A stretch of DNA of 38,606 nt from Planctomycetota bacterium (GCA_024276655.1 JAJRWU010000079.1:1-38606), one strand, 5' to 3'; positions 1-8,349 are shown, counted from the stretch's first letter. Program-made: numbers and translations. Notes: generated from the letters alone by a model not told the origin.

Positions 1-5
1 CCCAT
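1..5 (-). CDS. Start of a gene leaving the left edge (start codon only)
   Basis: Read on the minus strand, the first 18 bases are a Shine-Dalgarno sequence AAGGAG (complement of 12-17), a 6-base spacer and an ATG (complement of 3-5). The ATG is followed by GG at the edge. This is a textbook ribosome-binding site and start, so a divergently transcribed gene probably begins here. Nothing can be said about its product. Confidence 0.5.
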
Positions 6-225
6 GGTAATCTCCTTGCAATTCCCTTGCCAAAAAACCTAAACTTCCCAAACACCGCCCCATCCTACATCCAACCACCAAAATCACCCACCCAAATTTC
101 AAATCGCTACAAACCCGCCGGAGCCGGTTCCTGCACCCCGGGCATTGGGTGACGCGAAACGATCTTGCGGCGTCGCCTCAAAGTAGGTACAACCCTCGTC
201 GCAGCAATCGATGTGCGGCGTCTAG

Positions 226-346
226 GAACGTGTTTTGAAATGCGTCCCACCAGATATGACGGCCTTCCAAGGCCGTCTCGCGCCTCGAACCTCTGCTAAA
301 TCGACGGCCTTGGAAGGCCATCGTACTTTCGTTTCAAAGCACGTTC
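226..346. repeat. REPIN-like nested palindrome, copy 1
   Basis: Outer arms at 226-240 and 332-346 are inverted copies differing at one position (gaacgtgttttgaaa against tttcaaagcacgttc). Inside lie two inverted cores, 258-277 (GACGGCC-loop-GGCCGTC) and 303-322, set about 45 bases apart. The same core pair with the same offset recurs at 17540-17664 inside unrelated outer arms. The rest of 6-479 shows no gene; the short reading frame at 235-423 is only the repeat read through. Confidence 0.75.
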
Positions 347-479
347 TAACAGGAATTCGCGATTTTACCGCCAGTGGTTTGCTTCAACGGATTGAAACGC
401 AACCTCAAATTCAGGCCACTTGAGATTTTGCAAGGCTACCGCCCAAAACGTGGGGCCCTGCATGTGGGAAAGGATGCCC

Positions 480-1517
480 ATGAGTCTTACTTTGTGCGAA
501 ATTACCGCTTTGGTCGATGGCGCTTTGCATGGCGCTGATGTCGAAATATTTGGCGCCGCCACCATCGACTCCGCTCAGGCGGGCGACATCACGCTGGCCA
601 ACGATGCCAAACTTTTGCCGGAATTAGCCGCCTCTGGCGCGACGGCGGCGATTGTAACCGCCGAAGTGCGGCCAGACGGAATTCCCTTTATCGTGGTGGA
701 CGACGTGCATGCGGCTTTCACGAAAGTGCTGCTGCAATTGCGACCGCCGCGAACGCCGCGGCGCGGCGGCGTGAGCCCGGCGGCGCATGTCGATCCCTCA
801 GCCGTACTGGGCGCTAACGTCGAAATTCATCCTGGGGCCGTGGTCGGGGAAGACGTCCAAATCGGCGACAACGTCACGATCCATTCCGGCGTGCAAGTGA
901 TGGCCGGTTGCAAGATTGGCTCGGGCTCGGTGCTCTGTCCTAATGTGGTGCTTTACGAAGACGTACAGATTGGCCGCCGCGTTCTGATTCACGGCGGCGC
1001 CGTGATCGGCGCCAACGGCTTCGGCTACCAAATGGTCGGCGGCCGGCATGTGCTTTCCGCTCAATTGGGTTGGGTCGAAATCGGCGATGATGTTGAAATC
1101 GGCGCCGGAACGACCGTCGACCGCGGAACCTACGGACCAACCACCATTGGCGAGGGGACCAAAATCGACAATCTGGTGATGATCGCCCACAACTGCCGGA
1201 TCGGCCGGCATAATTTGCTTTGTTCGCAGGTCGGCATTGCTGGCAGCAGCAGCACCGGAGATTATGTCGTGATGGCTGGCCAGGTTGGCGTTCGCGACCA
1301 TGTTCACATTGGCGATCAAGTCATGCTCGGGGCGATGGCGGGCGTCAAGGACGACCTTCCCGATTCGGGCCGTTATCTGGGCGCTCCGGCGATTTCGGAA
1401 CGAAAACAAATGGTGCTGCATGCCGCGATCTCAAAACTTCCCGAACTGAGGAAGCAGGTAAAGTCTTTAACGCGCCGGCTGGAGCAACTATCGCCGGAAC
1501 TACGGGACGCCGCTTGA
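480..1517 (+). CDS. lpxD: UDP-3-O-acylglucosamine N-acyltransferase LpxD
   Basis: LpxD transfers a 3-hydroxyacyl chain from acyl-ACP to the 2-amino group of UDP-3-O-acylglucosamine, the third step of lipid A synthesis, in the cytoplasm. The 345-aa product has the usual LpxD length. An N-terminal uridine-binding domain (about 1-100) is followed by left-handed beta-helix hexapeptide repeats (about 105-310; IGDNVTI, IGSGSV, IGRRVLI, IGEGTKI). The putative catalytic His is His237 in [11 protein letters not shown]-terminal helix ([19 protein letters not shown]) follows, as in the trimeric family. The start at 480 has GGGAAAGG six bases upstream; the in-frame ATG at 474 and the upstream extension to 420 are less likely. 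lpxI follows 73 bases downstream in the same direction. Confidence 0.95.
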   Translation: MSLTLCEITALVDGALHGADVEIFGAATIDSAQAGDITLANDAKLLPELAASGATAAIVTAEVRPDGIPFIVVDDVHAAFTKVLLQLRPPRTPRRGGVSPAAHVDPSAVLGANVEIHPGAVVGEDVQIGDNVTIHSGVQVMAGCKIGSGSVLCPNVVLYEDVQIGRRVLIHGGAVIGANGFGYQMVGGRHVLSAQLGWVEIGDDVEIGAGTTVDRGTYGPTTIGEGTKIDNLVMIAHNCRIGRHNLLCSQVGIAGSSSTGDYVVMAGQVGVRDHVHIGDQVMLGAMAGVKDDLPDSGRYLGAPAISERKQMVLHAAISKLPELRKQVKSLTRRLEQLSPELRDAA

Positions 1518-1590
1518 ACCTTCCTTCAGAGGCCTGTGTTTTTTTGTGCGATGGCCTGCCAAGGTCGTCGGTCGGAAACGGAAAGAGGAA

Positions 1591-2502
1591 ATGACGTCAT
1601 CCGCCCCACTGCAACCGGGAACGCGCGTGGGGCTGGTTGCCGGTTGGGGGCAGTATCCTTTTGTCGTGGCCGACGCGCTCCGCCGGCAAGGCTGCGAAGT
1701 GGTCGGGTTGGGCGTCAAGGATCATGCCGACCCCGCGCTGCGCGAGCACTGCGACGTCTATCATGAAGTGGGCATCGCGAAGCTTGGCGCAGCGCTGCGA
1801 TATTTCCGCCGCCGCAACGTAACGCTGGCCACCATGGCCGGCAAGATTCACAAAGTGGCCTTGTTTCGCCGCTTCCACTGGCTCAAGCACATTCCCGACT
1901 GGCGCTGCTTGAAAACGTTTTATCCTCATTTCGTGGCCACGGCGAAAGACCGCCGCGACGATACGCTGATCCAAGCCGTGATCGACGCTTTCGCCGAAGA
2001 CGGCATTGTTTTCGCGCCCGCCACCAACTTCGCTCCGGAGTTACTCGTGAAAAAAGGCTTACTTAGCGGCTCGCGTCTGTCCAAGGCCCAGGAAAAAGAT
2101 ATTGAATTCGGCTGGCGGTTGGCCAAGGAGATGGGCGGGCTTGATATCGGGCAGAGCGTCGCGGTGAAGGGGCGGGCGGTGCTCGCCGTGGAGGCGATTG
2201 AAGGCACCGACGCCTGCATTCGCCGCGCCGGCGAACTTTGCACCGCCGGCGGATTTACCGTCGTGAAGGTCGCTAAGCCGCAGCAAGACATGCGTTTCGA
2301 CGTGCCCACGATTGGCGTCGGCACGATCCAAACGTTGGCCGAAGCGGGCGCCAAGGTGCTGGCCGTGGAAGCCGGAAAAACGATCATCATCGACCAGGCG
2401 AAGGTCATGCAAATGGCCCAGCAACGAAAGCTGACCGTCGTGGCGCTCGACGCCGAAACCCTCGACGCCCCAGCGTTTCAAACGGTGCGAGAAGCTGCTT
2501 GA
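1591..2502 (+). CDS. lpxI: UDP-2,3-diacylglucosamine pyrophosphatase LpxI (DUF1009)
   Basis: LpxI hydrolyses UDP-2,3-diacylglucosamine to lipid X and UMP in lipid A synthesis. It replaces the unrelated LpxH in many bacteria. The 303-aa protein opens with the family's glycine-rich start (RVGLVAGWGQYPF). It has the central MAGKIHKVALF segment and the C-terminal hallmarks AVEAIEGTDACIRRAG and KPQQDMRFDVPTIG, followed by LAVEAGKTIIID. The chosen ATG at 1591 lies directly after GAAAGAGGAA and puts the conserved GLVAG near the N-terminus. A GTG at 1546 would add 15 residues without family support. Adjacency to lpxD is consistent with one lipid A transcription unit. Confidence 0.93.
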   Translation: MTSSAPLQPGTRVGLVAGWGQYPFVVADALRRQGCEVVGLGVKDHADPALREHCDVYHEVGIAKLGAALRYFRRRNVTLATMAGKIHKVALFRRFHWLKHIPDWRCLKTFYPHFVATAKDRRDDTLIQAVIDAFAEDGIVFAPATNFAPELLVKKGLLSGSRLSKAQEKDIEFGWRLAKEMGGLDIGQSVAVKGRAVLAVEAIEGTDACIRRAGELCTAGGFTVVKVAKPQQDMRFDVPTIGVGTIQTLAEAGAKVLAVEAGKTIIIDQAKVMQMAQQRKLTVVALDAETLDAPAFQTVREAA

Positions 2503-2609
2503 GCCAACCCTATCGGTGCATGGACTATTCGCCCGATTGAAATCATGTCTCGATGGGATGGCGTTCTTTTCGGCGATCGTCGAGACTCAATGTCGTTTAC
2601 CGCTTTCTT

Positions 2610-2650
2610 GCCGGTTTAGGCGAAATAGACTTGCCTAACCGGCATATAAT
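2610..2650 (+). promoter_or_regulatory. Palindrome and -10-like box before the bacterioferritin-like gene
   Basis: GCCGGTTTAGGC (2610-2621) and GCCTAACCGGC (2633-2643) form an inverted repeat with one extra base in the left arm and about 11 bases between. A TATAAT at 2645-2650 touches its right arm, about 105 bases before the ferritin-like start codon. The TTAGGC/GCCTAA half-sites resemble those of DtxR/MntR-type metal regulators, but the spacing differs from their usual sites. No well-placed -35 box was found. A role as operator is inferred from position only. Confidence 0.4.
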
Positions 2651-2755
2651 TTGTGACAACAACAGAGAGACGAGAAGTCTACTCGCGACCGACCACAAGA
2701 AAAAAACACGGCGGCGGCGAACATACACCAGCAAGTTTCACGAAAGGACAACAAA

Positions 2756-3217
2756 ATGGATCGGCAACCCTTGATCGATAAACTGAACGAAGGACTGCGC
2801 CACGAATGGACGGGAGTCGCCCAGTATTCGCAAGCGGGTTTCGTCGTGGCCGGATTATGGCGCGAAGTCTACTCCAAACTTTTCTTCGATAACGCCAAGG
2901 AATCGTTCGGCCACGCAAAATTAGTGGGCGAAAAAATCGTCGCCATGGGCGGCGTTCCCACGATTGAACGCAAGTCGGTGAAACAGACCGACGACCTCAT
3001 GGAAATGCTGCAAAACGCACGCGCCTTCGAGGCGGAGGCCGTTGGTATTTACCAAGCCGCGCTCGACATGGCCGAACAGGCCCACGACCGGCCCTTGGTT
3101 ATCTTCCTGGAAAACATCCTGCTTGAAGAGCAGGAAGGCGTGGAGGAATTTGAAAAAATTCTTCGTCAACAAAAAGGCGCCGCCGAAATGAGTGGGTCCG
3201 CCAGCAAGGCAAGTTAA
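2756..3217 (+). CDS. Bacterioferritin-like (ferritin-fold) protein
   Basis: This is a 153-aa four-helix ferritin-like protein, close to the length of bacterioferritin; the family stores or detoxifies iron in the cytoplasm. The family pattern is visible: LNEGLRHEWTGVAQY (Glu17), KESFGHAKLVGEKIVAMGGVP (Glu49, His53), the acidic segment FEAEAV (Glu92/Glu94) and LLEEQEGVEEFEKIL (Glu127, Glu130). In bacterioferritin the second-helix ligands are ExxH. Here the residue three before His53 is Ser50, with Glu49 next to it, so the diiron site may be altered. AAAGGA precedes the ATG. The C-terminal tail is Ser/Ala-rich. The gene stands alone and ends before a bidirectional terminator. Assignment to the superfamily is firm, to a subfamily less so. 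Confidence 0.85.
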   Translation: MDRQPLIDKLNEGLRHEWTGVAQYSQAGFVVAGLWREVYSKLFFDNAKESFGHAKLVGEKIVAMGGVPTIERKSVKQTDDLMEMLQNARAFEAEAVGIYQAALDMAEQAHDRPLVIFLENILLEEQEGVEEFEKILRQQKGAAEMSGSASKAS

Positions 3218-3268
3218 TGGAGCACGGCGCGTAAGAAATCTGTTCCAAAATATTTGCTCGCTAAAAAT

Positions 3269-3305
3269 AAAAGCCCGGCATTTTTGAAAATGCCGGGCTT
3301 TTTTG
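3269..3305. terminator. Bidirectional terminator between convergent genes
   Basis: AAAAGCCCGGCATTTT and AAAATGCCGGGCTTTT form a long perfect stem with flanking A and T runs. It sits between the convergent ferritin-like gene (plus) and the Gly/His repeat gene (minus), so it can serve both. A near-identical hairpin stands at 5057-5089. Confidence 0.85.
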
Positions 3306-3364
3306 CTGTGTGGGTCAGGCAATCACTTACGTTCGACCAAGTTTCGCCGCTCGCCTTGGTCGGG

Positions 3365-4843
3365 TTAGATTTCGTTGGGGTCGTCGCCCACGACTGGCGG
3401 AAGAACCGGCGCCGCTTCCAATATGGGGGGAGTCGTCGGAACCGGGACGCCACCCGGAATAGGAACGCCCAGTGAGGCGCCGCCATGGCTATGGTTGTGT
3501 CCGTCGCCGGAAGCGTTTTGCGAGTTCGCCCCGTGGTTATGCCCTGCGTGACCATCGCCCTGGAGAGCGGAACCGGCGGCGTCTAACGCAGGGGCATTGA
3601 GCGCGGGTGCGGCGTTGGCGGGCGGGACGCCTCCGAACCGCACGATCAACTGCGAAGCTAGGCGGTCGCGTTTTTCCAACTCGAGCGCTTTGTTCAGATC
3701 GCGCAGCGCTGATTCTTGATGACCGAGAAATCCGTGTTGGTAACCGCGCACAAAATAGGCGTACGAGGCGTCGGGCGTTTTCTCGATGAACGTGTTCAGT
3801 CGCGACATCTGATCGACAAAATCGCTGCCGCGATAGAAGGTCCGATAATTTTCCACGACATAGCCCCACTGGCTCTCATCGAGCAACGCGGTTGCGTGGT
3901 GAATTGCCGCGGCCGCACTGCGGTAATCGCCCACGGCGAACAAAGTTTGCGCCGTGAACAGAATAAGCTTTCCATCACTTGGCATTTCAACCAACGCATG
4001 ATTCGCCAGACGCGCGGCGCCGCCAAAATCGCCTGAGCGAAACGCTGCTTCCGCCTGTTGCTGGTACTTCAAGCCTTCCGCCGTCGTGACTGGCTTAGCC
4101 GCCGTTCGCGGCGCGGGGGTCGGTTGCGGAACGCCGGTTGCCGAATCTGCATGGCTGTGGTTGTGGCCGTCAGACGCTCCAGCGGCGGCGGCGTCATCAA
4201 TGTAGCCATCGTCATCGTAGCCATAGCTATAGCCGTAGTAGTAAGGGCTGCTGTACGACGAATAACCGTAGCCGAGATACCACGGAGAGTAATAGAAGTC
4301 GACGTGAGGGTAGTAATAATGGCCGTATCCGTAGTGTCCGCCGTAACCATGTCCGCCGTAACCATGTCCGCCGTAACCATGTCCGCCGTAACCATGTCCG
4401 CCGTAACCATGTCCGCCGTAACCATGTCCGCCGTAACCATGTCCGCCGAAGCCATGTCCGCCGTAACCATGTCCGCCGAAGCCATGTCCGCCGAAGCCAT
4501 GTCCGCCGTAACCATGTCCGCCGAAGCCATGTCCGCCGTAACCATGTCCGCCGTAACCATGCCCGCCGTAACCATGCCCGCCGTAACCATGCCCGCCGTA
4601 ACCATGCCCGCCGTAACCATGCCCGCCGAAGCCATGCCCGCCGAAGCCACCATGCCCGCCGTAACCGTGTCCGCCGCCGCCACCATGCCCGCCGAAGCCG
4701 CCGTGACCGCCGCCGCCATGACCACCGCCGCCATGACCACCGCCGCCATGACCACCGCCGCCGTGCTGTGCGAATGCAAGCGATGCAATCGCTAGAAACA
4801 TGGCTAGGCCGAAAAACGAACGAACAAAGAATTGGCGTTTCAT
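3365..4843 (-). CDS. Secreted Gly/His/Tyr-repeat protein with C-terminal TPR-like region
   Basis: The product is 492 aa. A signal peptide (MKRQFFVRSFFGLAMFLAIASLAFA) leads into GGGGH repeats and then a long array of GYGGH/GFGGH pentapeptides to about residue 175. A Tyr-rich stretch follows (HYYYPHVDFYYSPWY), then a DGHNHSH motif near residue 225 and a tetratricopeptide-like helical region (about 250-410: AEAAFRSGDFGGAARLANHA, LNKALELEKRD). The end is Pro/Ala-rich and contains GHAGHNHG and DGHNHSHGG. The many histidines suggest metal binding or an adhesive envelope role, but this is inference. The start at 4843 was chosen because the signal peptide begins there and AAGGTGTGATC precedes it. The 52-residue upstream extension has no signal-like features. 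Plus-strand frames across the repeat are shadows. Confidence 0.8.
   Translation of the reverse strand: MKRQFFVRSFFGLAMFLAIASLAFAQHGGGGHGGGGHGGGGHGGGGHGGFGGHGGGGGHGYGGHGGFGGHGFGGHGYGGHGYGGHGYGGHGYGGHGYGGHGYGGHGFGGHGYGGHGFGGHGFGGHGYGGHGFGGHGYGGHGYGGHGYGGHGYGGHGYGGHGYGGHGYGGHYGYGHYYYPHVDFYYSPWYLGYGYSSYSSPYYYGYSYGYDDDGYIDDAAAAGASDGHNHSHADSATGVPQPTPAPRTAAKPVTTAEGLKYQQQAEAAFRSGDFGGAARLANHALVEMPSDGKLILFTAQTLFAVGDYRSAAAAIHHATALLDESQWGYVVENYRTFYRGSDFVDQMSRLNTFIEKTPDASYAYFVRGYQHGFLGHQESALRDLNKALELEKRDRLASQLIVRFGGVPPANAAPALNAPALDAAGSALQGDGHAGHNHGANSQNASGDGHNHSHGGASLGVPIPGGVPVPTTPPILEAAPVLPPVVGDDPNEI
4330..4765. repeat. In-frame 15-bp minisatellite coding GYGGH/GFGGH
   Basis: About 25 tandem 15-bp units (plus-strand forms ccgccgtaaccatgt, ccgccgaagccatgt and ccgccgtaaccatgc) encode the pentapeptide array of the minus-strand gene. 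Variants with the synonymous change catgt/catgc are grouped in blocks, with catgc units clustered around 4561-4650. This suggests recent local duplication of units. Confidence 0.9.
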
Positions 4844-5056
4844 GATCACACCTTTTTTACCTTCTCGGCATGGCGGCCCGTCGGAAATTTCCATAAAGTT
4901 TATTCCAGAACGTACATCCTGATATTGATTCCGGCGACGCCATTCCATTATTTCCCACCACGGAGCCCCGGCAACCCCCTCCGGGAGGCGCCTAGGCATG
5001 TATTGGATCGATCGCCTTAGGAGCAGTTCTGAAATAAGTTACCGGTTGTCGATCAA

Positions 5057-5090
5057 AAAAGCCCGGCATTTTCAAAATGCCGGGCTTTTA
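5057..5090 (-). terminator. Terminator of the small GYGGH-type gene
   Basis: AAAAGCCCGGCATTTT (5057-5072) and AAAATGCCGGGCTTTT (5074-5089) form a perfect inverted repeat just beyond the stop codon of the minus-strand gene at 5125-5511. The stem matches the one at 3269-3305 almost base for base. Confidence 0.8.
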
Positions 5091-5124
5091 ATTCTAATTC
5101 GGCATGTAAATTCGGGTGTGTTCC

Positions 5125-5511
5125 TTAATGTCCGATCTGGAGACCGAAGCTTGGCGTCGAGATACGAAGACCGCCGCCGTGACCGTAAGATCGATAGTAG
5201 TTGTGTCCGCCATAGGCCGGCGCCACATATCCATGTCCGCCGTAGGCTGGCGCTGCGTAACCGTGACCGCCATAAACCGGAGCGGCGTACCCATGCCGAA
5301 CAACGCCGTATCCGTATGCCGGAGCGGCGTACCCATGCCGAACGACGCCGTATCCATGCCTCGGCGCCGCATACACGCCGCCGTGGCCCCCATACCCGGT
5401 TGCGTAGGAATTGTGTCCTACCGTTGCATGGACTCCGCCCGCGTTTGCCGCCGCGGCTCCAAATACTGCCAAAGATGCGAAAACCGTCAGAGCAATTGCG
5501 AAGCGTTTCAT
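5125..5511 (-). CDS. Small secreted Gly/Tyr/His-rich repeat protein
   Basis: This 128-aa protein has a clear signal peptide (MKRFAIALTVFASLAVFGAA, then AANAGG). The mature part is made of GYGVVRHGYAAPAY and YGGHGYAAPAY repeats, ending in RISTPSFGLQIGH. AGAAGGA seven bases before the ATG supports the start. Its composition matches the neighbouring 492-aa Gly/His protein on the same strand, so the two may share a surface or metal-related role. The DNA coding the repeats is itself repetitive. No catalytic motif is visible and the function is unknown. Confidence 0.75.
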   Translation of the reverse strand: MKRFAIALTVFASLAVFGAAAANAGGVHATVGHNSYATGYGGHGGVYAAPRHGYGVVRHGYAAPAYGYGVVRHGYAAPVYGGHGYAAPAYGGHGYVAPAYGGHNYYRSYGHGGGLRISTPSFGLQIGH

Positions 5512-5847
5512 GATTGATCCTTCTTTTGAATGTGCCGGATTAGACGTACTTGTTTTGATATTTCTGTTCTCCTTCTACTTTATCGCCGGAGAACAGCATC
5601 ATAGTAAAGCATCTTTCGTGCCAAAAGTCGAAGTAAATCCGCAAACACCTCTCTGAATGTTCCTAACAGCGTGCAGAAATTCCAAACGCGATTCACCATG
5701 CATTCGAATGTAGTCGAAGTGATGGCGCATCGTATCAATATGAGCACGTTCCCTCGCAATTGCCGTTCAGATTCCTTCTCGGTCGACCGATGAAAGAACG
5801 GAACCACTCCAACTTCCTCATGGGAGGCGAGCAAAGGATTGCTCATC
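5512..5847. other. Divergent intergenic region
   Basis: These 336 bases separate the minus-strand repeat-protein gene from the plus-strand metal locus, so both promoters should lie here. A short inverted repeat GTTCTCC/GGAGAAC (about 5567-5594) is visible. No coding frame with a convincing ribosome-binding site and no clear regulator site was found. Confidence 0.4.
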
Positions 5848-6321
5848 ATGCGGATCACCAGCAACATCGCGGTACGCACATTACTTTGGCTGGCAGCCTT
5901 GGCGCTGCCGGTGCAGAGCGTTGCGGGAGCTTTGTGTCGGTGTGATGGCGTAAACAGCAAGAGCCACTGCTCAGGATCTGAAGAAACTCGAAGCTGCTGT
6001 TGCTCGACGACGTTAGCCCCGAAAGGCGGATCTTGCTGCGTCGCACGCCCCGAGATTTCGGCTGGATCTTGTTGCGAAACAGAATCCGCTTGTAGCTGCG
6101 GCGGCAGTTGCCAATGCGAAACCCTTCAGCCGCTGGCGCCATTAACTCCCCCGGCGGAAGACAACACAGCGGAGAGCCTGACACGCACCTCGGTTTCGCT
6201 GTCTTTTGTCTGGGCTGCTTCTCCGCTTCCAATGGCGCGCAACCACTCTCGTCGGTCGTCTACTTTTGAGGCGCTCGGCGCGACAGATCGTTGCGTATCT
6301 CTCTGCCGGTTCACGCTTTGA
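5848..6321 (+). CDS. Cys-rich secreted protein, copy 1 of the metal locus
   Basis: This 157-aa protein has a signal peptide (MRITSNIAVRTLLWLAALAL) and a mature part with 16 cysteines in clusters: CRC, SCCCS, GGSCCV, GSCCE and CSCGGSCQC. It ends in CVSLCRFTL. The cysteine clusters look like a thiolate metal-binding protein, which is an inference. AAAGGA nine bases upstream decides the ATG at 5848 over a TTG at 5839. A second protein of the same plan, with Cys clusters and an LCR-aromatic C-terminus, is encoded at 9369-9794. Its place at the head of the efflux locus suggests a periplasmic or surface sequestration role. No named family was recognised. Confidence 0.7.
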   Translation: MRITSNIAVRTLLWLAALALPVQSVAGALCRCDGVNSKSHCSGSEETRSCCCSTTLAPKGGSCCVARPEISAGSCCETESACSCGGSCQCETLQPLAPLTPPAEDNTAESLTRTSVSLSFVWAASPLPMARNHSRRSSTFEALGATDRCVSLCRFTL

Positions 6322-6580
6322 ACCAACTCCGCTAGCACCTCCGTGCGCTCGTTGCATCGGTTGCGATTGCATTGGAGCGTATGCGGTTTGAAGCGATTTT
6401 CACCGAAAATACTTTCGCTGAATTCGTGATCATTCGGGCGAAGTTATCACGCGGCTCCCCACGTCCCAGAATTTCGACGTTGCCGCGCCGCACTGCAATG
6501 GCGCCATTGGGGTTGCCAACAGGCCACGTATCGGCATTCACTTACAAAGCCGGCACAAGATTCCGAGAAAGGCGATGTTC

Positions 6581-8062
6581 ATGTCGTTCCGCAATTTCAC
6601 ACTCACGCAATCGGGGGCCGCCGCCTTCTTGGCGTGCCTGCTTTCGGCGGCGCCTATTTGGGCGCATGGCGGCTCCCATGGTTCGAGTTCCCAGAAGGGG
6701 TCGGGCTCGCGCAGCACGCCGAGCGCTTCGGCGTCGAAACGGAGTTCCAAAGATTTTCGGCCGGCAACCAATTTGAACCTTGCCTCCGATGATTTTCAGC
6801 CGCTACATGGCGGACAGGTAACCGCCACGAAATGGCATTATTTTGAAGTCGTTTATCTGCCCCGAGAAACCCGTCTTTATGTCTACTCGGCATCCCGGCG
6901 GCCGCTTCACGCCAGCGCGGTTCAGGGCGAGATCGTGATGACGGTCAATGGCGCCCCGCAACAGTTCCGCTATCCGCTGCAGACCGTGATCGACGCTTCG
7001 CCGCTGAAAAACGATAAGGGATACGCGGCGGCGGTCGTCGACGTGAGCCGCGTTCGTGATCACGATATGCAAGTCGCGTTCGATCTGAAGCTGGCTTCCC
7101 GCGAAGAGCCGCGAACAAAATTCACACAGGTGTTCGCTTTGTATCGGCAGCCTGTTTCGGTGAGGGTTGTCGCCCTGACCGAAGCCGACCGACCGCTGGT
7201 CGAACTGCAACGCGACTGCCCAGTCATGGATTCAGGACTCAGCGATCATGGCCAGCCGATCAAAATGATGGTCGGCGACCAGCCGTTATTCGTGTGCTGC
7301 GAAGGATGTATCGAAGATGTGCGGGAAAAGCCTCGCCATTTCCTGCAAAAAGCAGCGGCGGCAATGCAGGCCAACCGGCAGTCGCTCGCGGCCCAAGCAA
7401 CGACGGCCCGGCAAGCGCCCGCCGTGCAACAAGCAACCGCCGTGCGCCAATCCGCGCGTCCGCAAGTGGGCGTTTTTTGGGCGATGCAAACCGACGACGC
7501 CGCGATTCGCGTTCAAGGCAAATGCCCCGTAATGGACGAACCGTTGGGCGCTCACGGGCGCCCCCTCAAAGTTGTGATCGACGGCCGGCCGATTTTTGTC
7601 TGCTGCGAAGGCTGCATTGACAAAGTCGTGCGAGACCGCGAATTCTATTTCCACAAGGTTGCCGGCGCCGCGCCAAGACGTCTGGCGCCGCCACCTCAAA
7701 ACTCGCGGCATGCGCCGCGGCGCCGCTTCGAGGTCGATTACGCCACCGACGCAGACCGAGCGGCAATAAAATTGCAGGGGGTTTGCCCGGTTTTGAACCA
7801 GCCGCTAGGCGGACATGGCGCGCCGATCAAAATTTCGAGCAACGGCCAATCGGTGTTCGTGTGTTGCAAGGGCTGCGTCGATAAGGTGAAGCAAAACCCT
7901 GAAAAGTACTTGGGGCTTGTCGTTCGCGGGCAGCAGCCCGAACCGATGGCCGAGCAGGAAAATCAGTATTACCAACCGCCAATAACAAGCCCGACCTGCC
8001 CAGCGGCGGATAGCTCCAACTCCTGTGGAGCCAATGGTAAGAGCGACCCGAGTTGCCATTAG
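6581..8062 (+). CDS. Secreted protein with three four-Cys (YHS/TRASH-like) domains
   Basis: The product is 493 aa. A signal peptide ending in APIWA precedes HGGSHG and a Ser-rich linker. A beta-rich domain follows (about 55-200; PLHGGQVTATKWHYFEVVY, TRLYVYSASRRPL), of the type found beside metal-efflux adaptors. Then come three repeats. Each has CPV[ML] (Cys213, Cys315, Cys402), a D/G-H-G-x-P-[IL]-K segment, and FVCC[EK]GC exactly 26 residues later (Cys239/240/243, 341/342/345, 428/429/432). Gln/Ala-rich linkers separate them. The C-terminus has further Cys residues. The layout resembles YHS/TRASH metal-binding domains, so binding of Cu, Ag or a similar soft metal in the periplasm is inferred. 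AGAAAGG eight bases upstream favours ATG 6581 over 6575. Confidence 0.8.
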   Translation: MSFRNFTLTQSGAAAFLACLLSAAPIWAHGGSHGSSSQKGSGSRSTPSASASKRSSKDFRPATNLNLASDDFQPLHGGQVTATKWHYFEVVYLPRETRLYVYSASRRPLHASAVQGEIVMTVNGAPQQFRYPLQTVIDASPLKNDKGYAAAVVDVSRVRDHDMQVAFDLKLASREEPRTKFTQVFALYRQPVSVRVVALTEADRPLVELQRDCPVMDSGLSDHGQPIKMMVGDQPLFVCCEGCIEDVREKPRHFLQKAAAAMQANRQSLAAQATTARQAPAVQQATAVRQSARPQVGVFWAMQTDDAAIRVQGKCPVMDEPLGAHGRPLKVVIDGRPIFVCCEGCIDKVVRDREFYFHKVAGAAPRRLAPPPQNSRHAPRRRFEVDYATDADRAAIKLQGVCPVLNQPLGGHGAPIKISSNGQSVFVCCKGCVDKVKQNPEKYLGLVVRGQQPEPMAEQENQYYQPPITSPTCPAADSSNSCGANGKSDPSCH

Positions 8063-8138
8063 TCGAGGCGATTGAGGAACAAATCGGCGGCCCCGTTGAA
8101 AACCCACATTACTTCACGACCATTGCCAGGAGAAAGAA

Positions 8139-8276
8139 ATGCCTGCACGCACTATCCGCTTAATCATGTTGTTTGTCGCGATTATCGCTACGACCGCCAC
8201 AGGCTGCCAGAGCATGGGCGGCGGCGGTTCCGCTCCGAGTAATTCGTCGGGAGGAAGTTGTTCAAGTTGTAAATAA
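8139..8276 (+). CDS. 45-aa lipoprotein ending in CSSC
   Basis: AGGAGA lies 5 bases before an ATG that opens a 45-codon frame. The peptide has a basic start (MPARTIR), a hydrophobic stretch (LIMLFVAIIATT), a lipobox-like ATGC with Cys23, then a Gly/Ser-rich tail ending in CSSCK. It would be a tiny lipid-anchored protein exposing a CxxC pair. It lies 76 bases after the triple-domain gene and in the same direction, so co-transcription is likely. CxxC at the end of a flexible tail suits metal binding or thiol exchange; neither is demonstrated. Confidence 0.65.
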   Translation: MPARTIRLIMLFVAIIATTATGCQSMGGGGSAPSNSSGGSCSSCK

Positions 8277-8349
8277 AGGTATGAAAGTACTGGGTTGTGG
8301 CATCCGCCGCATGAGGGGTCAGTCGCACGAACAATAAGGCTGTAATTAC

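Noticed and set aside
235-423. 62-codon frame upstream of lpxD
   Set aside because: It reads through the REPIN-like palindrome and lacks a ribosome-binding site.
4330-4765. Possible CRISPR array
   Set aside because: The units are 15 bp, directly adjacent without unique spacers, and in frame with a protein.
4058-4845. Long plus-strand frames with MSAVT- and RRNHV-type repeats
   Set aside because: They are the 15-bp minisatellite read on the other strand. The minus-strand frame has the signal peptide, ribosome-binding site, non-repetitive TPR-like region and terminator.
6322-6580. Plus-strand frame from 6372 running into the triple-domain gene
   Set aside because: It overlaps the signal-peptide region of the real gene in another frame and has no motif or ribosome-binding site.
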